Virus record (IMG/VR): IMGVR_UViG_3300025669_000138
Location: 1 to 30,429 of that record
DNA from: a virus
Reading direction: 5' to 3' (one strand)
Length of the DNA stretch: 30,429 nucleotides
The first letter of the stretch is position 1, and each line of letters opens with the position of its first letter. The position numbers and the translations under genes were made by a program. Below are positions 6,337 through 13,657 of the stretch, piece by piece. Below the pieces are notes generated by a model. It had not been told where the DNA came from and did not search any database. It saw only the letters and a list, made by a program, of their open reading frames with translations.

Positions 6337-9274
6337 ACCCTACCAACAAGTTCTAGCCAAAGCCGGGTTCCCAACTGATGTATTGGTGTTAGACTGGGAA
6401 TCTTACTTTGCCGCGGACTACAACCTACGCCAGAAGCATATGGACATCCCACAGTATGTCGGCGACGCGCGGTTTGAAATCACGGGGCTTGGCCACGCCA
6501 CGCACGGGCTGGCGCGGGTAGGGTTCGAGCGACCCGGTAGCGTTAAGAGCTACCTGCTATACCTGCAGGATGCTTTTGGTGAGAACCTCGAACGTTGCAC
6601 AGTGGTAGGTCACAACCTGTTTTTCGACGCCCTGGTTCTGCGTGAGAAGTACGGCATCACGCCGCCATACACTGTCGACACCCGCGATCTGTCCCGGCAC
6701 CTGGACGCAAGGGACCATCACGACCTGGACCATCTAGCTAAGAAGTACGGGGCCCCGACGCCGAAGGGTGACACCGATCAGTTCAAGGGATTGCACGCGG
6801 CGGACATGTCAGAGTATGACCGGGGGGCCCTGTCCGAGTACTGCCGCAACGACATCGACATCACCGCGTTTCTGCTCAAGAAGCTGCTGCCACTGATCAC
6901 CCGACCCGAGATCGAGTTACGGCTGGCAGCCCAGACGCTGCGTATGTTCCTGGTGCCGAGCATCGTTGTCGACACCGAGCTTGGCGAGCGGCTTGTCACG
7001 GAGATGAGCGATCAGGTCGGCAAGGTGATCGAAGCTACGCATCAGCACGGTATCCTATCGTGTCAGCCGCCGCGATTCTTGAAGCGGTCCAGCAGACCCC
7101 CGGTGATCAGGCAGATAACGACTGAGGATATATCAAAGAACGCCTTACTGATCAACCTATTCAATCAGGTCCTGCCCGAGGGCGAGACAGTGCCTATGAA
7201 GGAGGGCAAGAAAGAGATGATCCCCGCGTTCTCCAAGGTGGACGACGGGTTCAAGTGGTTATTGAATCACCCGGTCCCCGCCGTACGGGCACTGGCTGAG
7301 GCCCGACTGGCTATCAAGTCATGGCCCAGCCATGTCAAGCGGGTGCAGCGTATCATGGCCCAGTCGCGGTGCCGGGGTGGGCTGCTTGGTATACCACTCA
7401 ACTACTATGGGGGGCACCTGGGTAGGTGGAGTGGTGCGGGAGGGATCAACGCTCAGAACTTCGGGGCCCGTGACGTTCACGAACTCATTAAGGAAGTGGG
7501 CAAGATGCTGCTTGCACCCCCTGGCTACCTGATGGGGGGTGGTGATCTTAAACAGATCGAAGCCCGCAAGGTTGCATGGCTATCAGGACAGACAGATCTG
7601 GTGGATGCGTTCGCTGCGGGTACTGATATCTATTCTGAGTTTGCCCAGGAGCACATCTTCCATGAGGAAACACACGACCCAACCAAGGAAGAGTGGGCAT
7701 CCAACCCGGAACTGGCCAAGCAACTATCTACCCGCCGTAGTTTTGGGAAGATGACAATTTTAGCTTGCCTGGCCGCAGGGTCTCCGGTACTAACAGATTC
7801 TGGGTATAAGGCAATCGAGGCAATAACCAAAGACGACCTGCTGTGGGACGGGGTAGAATATGTGAGCCACGGCGGTGTGGTGTGTAGGGGGGTAAAGGCA
7901 TGTGTAAATCTACAGGGCATATGGATAACACCAGATCACGAGATCCTAACAGACCAAGGGTGGTGCCTGGCGCACAGCCTAAGCATCAGCAGCCCAGCAT
8001 CGGAAGTGTGTACGGAGAGTTTACTGTCACGGCGGTTGTATATGGCCCGCGGGGCGGGATTAAGTCCGTGGAATGCCGCTGCTCCTGTGGTCGAACAGTA
8101 TCTCCGCACCGCGACAGCCTTATCGCCGGGAGCAGTACACGTTGTAACGTCTGTGCTAAAATTAAATCTGGCGTCTCTCAATCAATTGCTCCAGAGATAC
8201 CCGCAGCACACAGGAAACGATTACGCAACCGGATTTCTGCGATCATTAGCAGGTGTGAAAGACACAAACATAAACGATATGGCGGAAGAGGTGTCCGAGT
8301 GTGGCCTGTGTGGGTCACGGATAGAGCAGCTTTTCTTAGGTATCTGGTCACTATCCCTGGATGGGATGACCGAAGCCTTGAAATCGACCGCGTTAATAAC
8401 GATGCGGGATACAGGCCGGGAAATCTTCGGTTTGCAACACGATCAGAACAAATGCACAACACATGTAGAACCAGAAAAGATGGACACGGAACAACAAGCG
8501 TGTGTCTTGAGTGCGGGGGACAATTCACACGTAAACAAGCGGGACAGTCCCTATGTTCCAAGCGATGCGCTGGAAAATCATCTCACGTTCGATATCTTGG
8601 AAGCCGGTCCCCAGCACCGGTATCAAGCGGGACATGTGATCGTAGCTAACTGCGGATTTGGGATGGGTGGGCCAACATTCCACACGCGATGCCGGCAGGA
8701 TAAGCGTCTACGACCCCTGTTCGATGCGGGCACCTATGATCTATCGTTCTGCATCAAGCTGATCAAACTGTACCGCAACAGGTACACAAAAATAGTAGCG
8801 TTCTGGGGTGAATTGGAGCGGGCATATAAGTTCGTCACCAAGTACAAAGATCAGACTACGACGGTCAGCCACAACGGGCACGAGCTTGTGTTTTTCAATC
8901 AGGATGATACTACTATTATCGTGTTGCCGTCCGGTAGGTGTATATTCTACCCGATGGCACGTGTGTCAAGTGACGGTGACGCGTCTTACACAAGCGGTGG
9001 AACAAAGTACTACATCTATGGCGGCAAAAATTGTGAAAACGTAGTGCAGGCCAGCGCCCGCGATGTGTTCGGAGAGGGACTGTTGCGACTGGAGGACGAT
9101 GGGTTCCCGGTGCTGTTCTCCGTGCATGATCAAGCTATCACGCTGATACCAGATGACGACCGGGCTGAGGCCCAGTTAGCGAGGATGCATGCGATACAGA
9201 TTGTAGTACCGGACTGGGCAGGCGGGCTTCCAATTGCAGTGGAGGGCCGATTATGCGACCGATTCGAGAAGTAA
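6326..9274 (+). CDS. Family A DNA polymerase with 3'-5' exonuclease, interrupted by an intein
   Basis: The spliced product would be about 687 residues, close to T7 DNA polymerase. GTG 6326 is preferred as start because GGAGG lies six bases upstream; GTG 6281 and ATG 6293 are weaker. Exonuclease motifs: DWES (residues 23-26), GHNLFFD (95-101) and YCRNDID (172-178). Polymerase motif A is GDLKQIEAR (Asp 407). Motif B, the O-helix, is RSFGKMTILA, then after the intein CGFG; the position equal to E. coli Phe762 is Leu. Motif C is HDQ (934-936) instead of the usual HDE. The intein occupies residues 481-775. The gene copies the phage genome together with the primase-helicase at 14973. Confidence 0.95.
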   Translation: MDLEPYQQVLAKAGFPTDVLVLDWESYFAADYNLRQKHMDIPQYVGDARFEITGLGHATHGLARVGFERPGSVKSYLLYLQDAFGENLERCTVVGHNLFFDALVLREKYGITPPYTVDTRDLSRHLDARDHHDLDHLAKKYGAPTPKGDTDQFKGLHAADMSEYDRGALSEYCRNDIDITAFLLKKLLPLITRPEIELRLAAQTLRMFLVPSIVVDTELGERLVTEMSDQVGKVIEATHQHGILSCQPPRFLKRSSRPPVIRQITTEDISKNALLINLFNQVLPEGETVPMKEGKKEMIPAFSKVDDGFKWLLNHPVPAVRALAEARLAIKSWPSHVKRVQRIMAQSRCRGGLLGIPLNYYGGHLGRWSGAGGINAQNFGARDVHELIKEVGKMLLAPPGYLMGGGDLKQIEARKVAWLSGQTDLVDAFAAGTDIYSEFAQEHIFHEETHDPTKEEWASNPELAKQLSTRRSFGKMTILACLAAGSPVLTDSGYKAIEAITKDDLLWDGVEYVSHGGVVCRGVKACVNLQGIWITPDHEILTDQGWCLAHSLSISSPASEVCTESLLSRRLYMARGAGLSPWNAAAPVVEQYLRTATALSPGAVHVVTSVLKLNLASLNQLLQRYPQHTGNDYATGFLRSLAGVKDTNINDMAEEVSECGLCGSRIEQLFLGIWSLSLDGMTEALKSTALITMRDTGREIFGLQHDQNKCTTHVEPEKMDTEQQACVLSAGDNSHVNKRDSPYVPSDALENHLTFDILEAGPQHRYQAGHVIVANCGFGMGGPTFHTRCRQDKRLRPLFDAGTYDLSFCIKLIKLYRNRYTKIVAFWGELERAYKFVTKYKDQTTTVSHNGHELVFFNQDDTTIIVLPSGRCIFYPMARVSSDGDASYTSGGTKYYIYGGKNCENVVQASARDVFGEGLLRLEDDGFPVLFSVHDQAITLIPDDDRAEAQLARMHAIQIVVPDWAGGLPIAVEGRLCDRFEK
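7766..8650 (+). mobile_element. Intein in the O-helix of the DNA polymerase
   Basis: The 295-residue element starts at Cys1 (CLAAGSPVLTDSG, block A), has block B with TPDH (WITPDHEILT) and ends with DILEAGPQHRYQAGHVIVAN (blocks F and G), followed by Cys+1. It interrupts the nucleotide-binding O-helix between the positions equivalent to E. coli 763 and 764. The region between blocks B and F does not resemble any known endonuclease in the polymerase frame; instead the same DNA encodes an HNH enzyme in another frame (7900-8649). The penultimate residue is Ala, not the common His. Splicing must occur for the polymerase to be active. Confidence 0.9.
7900..8649 (+). CDS. HNH homing endonuclease nested out of frame inside the polymerase intein
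   Basis: This 249-residue frame overlaps the intein entirely but is read in a different phase. From about residue 32 it matches phage HNH enzymes: an N-terminal zinc module (GEFTVTAVVYG, CRCSCG, CNVC), then RYGGRGV, an FLRYL helix, and the HNH core EIDRVNNDAGYRPGN with FATRSEQMHN. A second Cys cluster follows (CLECGGQF, CSKRC). AGGGGGG at 7886-7892 lies seven bases before the ATG, so it may be translated on its own; ATG 7921 is an alternative start. The TAA stop (8647-8649) overlaps the intein's terminal Asn codon. Because this frame carries the recognisable homology, it is the constrained one, and the intein frame is the passenger over this stretch. Confidence 0.82.
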   Translation: MCKSTGHMDNTRSRDPNRPRVVPGAQPKHQQPSIGSVYGEFTVTAVVYGPRGGIKSVECRCSCGRTVSPHRDSLIAGSSTRCNVCAKIKSGVSQSIAPEIPAAHRKRLRNRISAIISRCERHKHKRYGGRGVRVWPVWVTDRAAFLRYLVTIPGWDDRSLEIDRVNNDAGYRPGNLRFATRSEQMHNTCRTRKDGHGTTSVCLECGGQFTRKQAGQSLCSKRCAGKSSHVRYLGSRSPAPVSSGTCDRS

Positions 9275-9810
9275 GGGAAATACCGGGGTTCCCAGGGTAC
9301 TCTATTACTGAGGGGGGTTCCATATGGAGCGGGCCGAGGCAGAATGCACGTGGGCGCACTCTCCGGGGCAGGTGGTTGAGGCCAGCTTTACAAATTAGGG
9401 GTTACCTAAAAGTATCATTATGCAGGGACAGTTGTGCGTATGATAGATATATCCACCGCCTCATTCTCGAAACCTACGTGGGCTCGTGTCCAGACGGTAT
9501 GGAGGCGTGTCATAACAATGGTGATAAGTTAGATAACAGGTTAGAGAATCTGAGGTGGGATACACGATCATCAAATAACCTGGATACTGTTAGGCATGGG
9601 AACTGCCCGCTCCTTGCCTCAAATTTCCCGCATGCTCAAGGGGAAAACCACAGCAGGGCTAAGCTAACTGAACAGCAAGTGCGACAGATTATCTACACTT
9701 ACGGGACTGGCTTGTTTACCCAGAAGAAAATTGGGGAGCAATACGGGGTGTCTGACGCGACGATAAACGGCATCACCCTAAAGAAAACATGGAAACACCT
9801 ATGGCAATAG
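9253..9810 (+). CDS. Free-standing NUMOD4-HNH homing endonuclease
   Basis: This 185-residue protein has a NUMOD4 segment (EIPGFPGYSITEGG, residues 9-22), an HNH nuclease core (IHRLILETYVG, then EACHNNGDKLDNRLENLRWDT, given here in part as ACHNNGDKLDNRLENLRW) and a C-terminal helix-turn-helix (KIGEQYGVSDATINGI, then KTWKHLWQ). This is the standard layout of phage HNH homing enzymes. The start lies inside the last 22 bases of the polymerase gene and the end overlaps the next gene's start (ATGGCA at 9801). It looks more AT-rich than its neighbours, as expected for an insertion. The remnant at 3097 is its relative. It probably cuts intein-less or endonuclease-less polymerase regions of rival phages. 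Confidence 0.9.
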   Translation: MRPIREVREIPGFPGYSITEGGSIWSGPRQNARGRTLRGRWLRPALQIRGYLKVSLCRDSCAYDRYIHRLILETYVGSCPDGMEACHNNGDKLDNRLENLRWDTRSSNNLDTVRHGNCPLLASNFPHAQGENHSRAKLTEQQVRQIIYTYGTGLFTQKKIGEQYGVSDATINGITLKKTWKHLWQ

Positions 9811-10286
9811 ATCGGGGACAAAAAAATGCAATCGATAGAGCACAGCTGGCAAGGCGTGCTAAGAAAATTGGGGAACTCATCACGGCCACCGCGAGGGCGC
9901 GACGTACCGGCACAGAGATACCCCCTGTGCCCACAGTGCCATCGCCCACCCCACGAGCACGCAAGCGTAAGCGAGCCGCAAAGAAAGACAGGGAGTCCAC
10001 TGCCCAACACGACTGTCTTAAGCGGTTGCATGAGAGGGGCGTATACGCCTGGAGAAACAACACCAGGACGCTCTGGATAGATGGACGGCCGATCAGCTTC
10101 GGGTATCCGGGGTCAGCGGACATCCTGGGTGTTCTACCTGATGGTAGGTTCCTCGGTGTCGAATGCAAGAGTGCGATAGGGAAACAGTCTGCAAAGCAGA
10201 AAAAATTCCAGGCGAATATTGAGGCTAATGGCGGGGTTTACATCCTGGCCCGTAACGTTGAGGATTTGGAGAGGGGACTGCCATGA
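9801..10286 (+). CDS. VRR-NUC domain nuclease
   Basis: This protein of about 161 residues carries the VRR-NUC (PD-(D/E)XK superfamily) core in its C-terminal half: GYPGSADILGVL with the catalytic Asp, then FLGVECKSA with the E-x-K pair, then SAKQKKFQ and a VYILAR strand. Such phage proteins act as structure-specific nucleases, probably on branched replication or recombination intermediates. The N-terminal third is basic and includes IPPVPTVPSPTP, one of the PPVP copies. ATG 9801 is favoured over 9789 because the upstream endonuclease ends precisely over it, as also happens at 3279. It overlaps the methyltransferase gene by four bases. Confidence 0.85.
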   Translation: MAIDRGQKNAIDRAQLARRAKKIGELITATARARRTGTEIPPVPTVPSPTPRARKRKRAAKKDRESTAQHDCLKRLHERGVYAWRNNTRTLWIDGRPISFGYPGSADILGVLPDGRFLGVECKSAIGKQSAKQKKFQANIEANGGVYILARNVEDLERGLP

Positions 10287-11032
10287 TAGAGATCATACAG
10301 GGTGACGCTATCAAGGTGTTGCCGACGCTGCCAAAAGCCAAGATGATCTTTGCTGACCCCCCGGATAACCTGGGCGTGGAGTACGATGGGTTCGAGGACA
10401 GGTGGCCCAGTGACGCGGATTACATATGCTGGTTGGGGCAGGTAGCCGCCAAGGCAGCGAACCACTGCGATGTATTCTGGCTGAGTTACTACTGGAAATG
10501 GGATGTACCATTGAAGAGCGAGCTTGGATGGATCGAGGACTGGTTCACGAACCACGACATCAAACCCTATGTCTGGTGGTACGCCTTCGGTCAGCATCAG
10601 CAAAAAGACAACGCTTCATGCTTCCGGCCCATGCTACGGTTCTCCGAGCACGGCACGAAGTGGAACACTGATGCTATCCGAGAGCCTTCGGATCGTCAGC
10701 GGATATACGGTGACAAGCGGGCTGATCCCAGGGGCAAGGTACCCGGTGATGTTTGGGATGGGGTATGGGAAGAGTCCCGCGTCTGTGGCACGTTCAAAGA
10801 GAAACGGAAGTGGCATAAAAATCAGCACCCCGAAGCACTACTAGAACGAATGATCCTGATGAGCACACAACCCGGGGACCTGGTCATCGATATGTTCGGG
10901 GGTACCTTCACAACAGCCCGGGTGTGCAAACGTTTGGGACGTGACTGCATCTCTATAGAGATCAGTAAGAACTACTGTAAACATGGACGCTCCGAGCTTG
11001 GAGTGACACCACCAGTACCGGAGGCAACATAA
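10283..11032 (+). CDS. DNA methyltransferase (beta-class amino-methyltransferase, divergent motifs)
   Basis: This 249-residue protein has the order of beta-class DNA N6-adenine/N4-cytosine methyltransferases: catalytic motif IV first (ADPPDNLG, residues 24-31) and the SAM-binding motif I late (DMFGGTFTT, residues 203-211). Motif IV has Asp where DPPY normally has Tyr, and motif I lacks the second Gly of FxGxG. The HPEALLERMI segment before motif I is typical. The enzyme probably modifies phage DNA against host restriction; no cognate endonuclease is visible in the window, so it appears to be an orphan. The C-terminus ends with TPPVPEAT, another PPVP motif. Confidence 0.85.
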   Translation: MIEIIQGDAIKVLPTLPKAKMIFADPPDNLGVEYDGFEDRWPSDADYICWLGQVAAKAANHCDVFWLSYYWKWDVPLKSELGWIEDWFTNHDIKPYVWWYAFGQHQQKDNASCFRPMLRFSEHGTKWNTDAIREPSDRQRIYGDKRADPRGKVPGDVWDGVWEESRVCGTFKEKRKWHKNQHPEALLERMILMSTQPGDLVIDMFGGTFTTARVCKRLGRDCISIEISKNYCKHGRSELGVTPPVPEAT

Positions 11033-11265
11033 TGGCAGCGTTAGGTGAAGTAGAAAATACCCAACGGGGCTTCCAGATCATCAATTTCAAAGACTTCTAC
11101 GGGGTGGAATGTTCGCTACAGCAAAGTAGTTTGTACCAGGGCGGGGAGGCCGGAGCGGATGCCTTATGGCTCGGCAATGGAGATACCAGAATGCACCTGA
11201 GTGTGGATAAATGTGAGGCTTTAGTCGAAGTACTAAGCCATTGGCTAGATACTGGGAGGTTTTAA
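11032..11265 (+). CDS. Hypothetical protein, 77 residues
   Basis: I do not recognise this protein. Its ATG shares one base with the preceding TAA (TAATG), and its own TAA shares one base with the next ATG, so it is tightly coupled between the methyltransferase and the PD-(D/E)XK nuclease. The sequence looks like a small alpha/beta protein with two beta strands and a C-terminal helix (KCEALVEVLSHWLD). Several phage genes of this kind with a strand-rich front and a terminal helix are known only as conserved unknowns. No function is proposed. Confidence 0.75.
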   Translation: MAALGEVENTQRGFQIINFKDFYGVECSLQQSSLYQGGEAGADALWLGNGDTRMHLSVDKCEALVEVLSHWLDTGRF

Positions 11266-12509
11266 TGGCCCTACGAGAACTCAGATTGTCAGCAAGTTCC
11301 AACGGCGATTTCCTTGCCTGTCAACGACGATACCAACTAGGGTACCTGTTCGGACTGGAGGCTGACAAGGACAAGGATAGCACCAGAGTGGGTAGCTTAT
11401 GGCATAAATGTCACGAGCACCTTGAACTGAAACCCGAAGCACTATGCCCCCGATGCGCACGCAGAGAGGAGGTTGACCCAGTATGCTACATGTGTGAGGG
11501 CACCGGACGCATCGCTGAGAACCGTATGGATATTGTAATGCGGTACCTCAACAAGCAATACAGCAAGACACCGGACAACAAGACAGCTGATGATTGGGCT
11601 GTCGAACAGGTCAGTGTGCTGCACTCACTGGTGGGACACCAATGGTACTACTCCGATACAGAGAATCGGTTTGAGGTGATCGGCAGCGAGCTAAAGTTTG
11701 AGGTCCCAATAACGAAGCAGGGTGGCAAACGTCGGGTACCAAAAGCCGTGTTCGTGATCAAGATCGACCGGATGGTACGCGAGATCGCTACTGGCCTGGT
11801 GTATGTGTGGGAGCGTAAGTCAACCGCCCGTTCACTGAACGCAGACTATTGGGACGCGCTGACGGATGGTGATCAGGTCACCGGGTACATCTACGGGGCA
11901 CGGCTGGCGCAGGCGAAGGGTCTGCTTGAGCCATATGGGGTCAAGGCCAGCGATCCCCCGGTAGCTGGTGCGTTCTGCGACGTGTGGCACAAGCCGACTA
12001 TCAAACCGAAGACCCTGAGTCAGGCTGATACGAAGGTGCTGATCGAGACCGGGGAGTACTGCAACGAAAAATTCATAGTAGAGTGTGCCGATAACGGTAA
12101 TGAGATCCTACGCGTTGTAGTCAATGGCGAGCCCGCCCTGATCATCCCAGGCAAAAAGGGCTTCGCCCTCCACGAGACTGCCGCACTGTACGGTGCCCGG
12201 CTTCTGGCGGATATCACGGAGCGGCCCGAGTTCTACTTTGAGCAGCGTATCGTGGCCCGCACGGATCAGGAACTACGCGACTTCGGCTATAGACTGCCGC
12301 ACATCGCACAGCAGATCCGGTACGTGGAGAGGAATAACATCTGGACAGCGAACAAAGGCACATGTACCGCCACGTATCGTTGTGAGTTCTGTGACCTGTG
12401 CAGGTCGGGCGTAGTTTATCAGCCCGGTGACAAGGCCCCTCCCGGGTATCGGCTGGGGTGGAGCTCAACACCGCCGATCCCGGTGGTAGAAGAAATTGAA
12501 TTGGGTTAG
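11265..12509 (+). CDS. RecB/Cas4-like PD-(D/E)XK nuclease with a zinc-knuckle insertion
   Basis: The start is ATG 11265 behind GGGAGG. The 414-residue protein shows the RecB-nuclease pattern: an N-terminal helix with Cys19 (FLACQRRYQ), GSLWH with His47, Asp168 (VIKIDRM), E-x-K at 183-185 (VWERKST) and Gln204 (DGDQVTGYIYGA). Near the C-terminus Cys373, 376 and 379 (CEFCDLC), together with Cys19, could hold an Fe-S cluster as in AddB and Cas4. An insertion at residues 61-81 has two CxxC knuckles ending in CEGTG, a DnaJ-like zinc module that is not part of the usual fold. It likely processes DNA ends for recombination with the Sak4-like protein at 12791. It ends with TPPIPVV. Confidence 0.85.
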   Translation: MALRELRLSASSNGDFLACQRRYQLGYLFGLEADKDKDSTRVGSLWHKCHEHLELKPEALCPRCARREEVDPVCYMCEGTGRIAENRMDIVMRYLNKQYSKTPDNKTADDWAVEQVSVLHSLVGHQWYYSDTENRFEVIGSELKFEVPITKQGGKRRVPKAVFVIKIDRMVREIATGLVYVWERKSTARSLNADYWDALTDGDQVTGYIYGARLAQAKGLLEPYGVKASDPPVAGAFCDVWHKPTIKPKTLSQADTKVLIETGEYCNEKFIVECADNGNEILRVVVNGEPALIIPGKKGFALHETAALYGARLLADITERPEFYFEQRIVARTDQELRDFGYRLPHIAQQIRYVERNNIWTANKGTCTATYRCEFCDLCRSGVVYQPGDKAPPGYRLGWSSTPPIPVVEEIELG

Positions 12510-12517
12510 GAGATACC

Positions 12518-12781
12518 ATGGGTATATACGCAGTGTGTGGCACAACTGTAGTAGATGGGGGCAGCTGGAATAGTGCTTACTTGGCCGCGATAGCCCGCGA
12601 ACGCAGACTAGCCCCAATCGTAGAGGGGCTAATGCAACTGGTCCAGCACGGGTCATTCACAGTATCGGAGGCAGCCCAAGTGTATAACCTGGTGTTCTCC
12701 GAGTATGGTGCCCATTTATACGGGACGTCCAGTAGTAAGTGCCTCGCGTTTATGAAGAGCGTCAACACGAAAACAAGTTAG
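12518..12781 (+). CDS. Hypothetical helical protein, 87 residues
   Basis: I do not recognise this protein. It is preceded by TTAGGAGATA with good spacing, and nearly the same ten-base leader (TTAGGAGATA) precedes the next gene at 12791. It is largely alpha-helical and hydrophobic-polar amphipathic, with no catalytic motif or membrane segment. Lying between the RecB-like nuclease and the Sak4-like ATPase, it may be an accessory protein of the recombination set; that is inferred from location alone. Confidence 0.7.
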   Translation: MGIYAVCGTTVVDGGSWNSAYLAAIARERRLAPIVEGLMQLVQHGSFTVSEAAQVYNLVFSEYGAHLYGTSSSKCLAFMKSVNTKTS

Positions 12782-12790
12782 GAGATAGCA

Positions 12791-13657
12791 ATGGCAAAAG
12801 CACCTGGCATCCCAAGGACACCATCAGCACCACCACCCGCTCCCCCGTTGAGCGCAGCGATACCGGTGTCCAACAAGACATTCACAGTAGCACCATGGAC
12901 CGGCGCGGGGGAGGGCGAGAAGATCATCCTGTACGGCCCCAGCGGGATGGGTAAGACCACACTCGCTGCGATGGCCCCGGACCCTGTGTTCATCGGCTGT
13001 GACGATGGTGGACGGAAGATCCGTAACCCACTCACCGGGGAGCCGGTACTGCACGTACCAGATATAGAAGTATTCGAGGATGTCCGGGCTGTACTTCGGT
13101 CCAGCGTGTTTGACGCCCACGAAACAGTGGTTATTGATACAGCCACTGTGCTACAAGACTGGGCTATCCCGTACATCATCAAAACGATCAGGCATGAGAA
13201 GGGACATGCGGTTCAACGGTTTCAGGATTACGGGTATGGCAAAGAATTCGGGCATTTGTTTGACACCCTGCACGCCATCCTTGCTGATCTTGATCGGCTC
13301 GTGCGACGTGGTAAGAACCTTGTCTTGCTGTGCCAGCTTCGGGGGTCCATGCGCGGTAATGAGGGGGGTGAGGACTATGTAAAGGCGGGGCCTGCCCTGT
13401 ACCCCGGTAGTAAGAAGGGTCTGTACAACATACAGGCTATGTATTGTGAGTGGGCGGACCACATCTTTCGGCTGGACTGGGCTAACGCCACGGTGACGGA
13501 CGGCAAGATCGCGCCCGTTAGTGAGCGTATGGTCCGGGTTCACCCGGATGCGACGTTTGAGGCCAAGGTGCGGGGTGACATGTTCAAGGACTACCCCGCC
13601 GTGGCGTTCGAGAGTAAGCAGGACGACTCACTTTGGAGGATTTTGTTCGATGGTTGA
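12791..13657 (+). CDS. Sak4-like RecA-fold ATPase (single-strand annealing/recombinase)
   Basis: This 288-residue protein has a Walker A motif GPSGMGKTT (residues 49-57) and a Walker B strand ending in VVIDTA (Asp116), followed by a conserved LVLLCQLRG strand. These and its size match phage AAA_24/Sak4 proteins, which are RecA-core ATPases that anneal or exchange single-stranded DNA together with an SSB. The first 30 residues are proline-rich and probably disordered. A probable SSB-like partner lies two genes downstream (14048), the usual arrangement. It overlaps the tiny membrane-protein gene by eight bases. Confidence 0.82.
   Translation: MAKAPGIPRTPSAPPPAPPLSAAIPVSNKTFTVAPWTGAGEGEKIILYGPSGMGKTTLAAMAPDPVFIGCDDGGRKIRNPLTGEPVLHVPDIEVFEDVRAVLRSSVFDAHETVVIDTATVLQDWAIPYIIKTIRHEKGHAVQRFQDYGYGKEFGHLFDTLHAILADLDRLVRRGKNLVLLCQLRGSMRGNEGGEDYVKAGPALYPGSKKGLYNIQAMYCEWADHIFRLDWANATVTDGKIAPVSERMVRVHPDATFEAKVRGDMFKDYPAVAFESKQDDSLWRILFDG

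Noticed and set aside
7766-8650. Assembly error as explanation for the out-of-frame HNH
   Set aside because: It would need two compensating indels placed between splicing blocks and HNH edges while leaving both frames open. A nested ribosome site and the stop at the intein edge favour a real arrangement, though read-level checking is still decisive.
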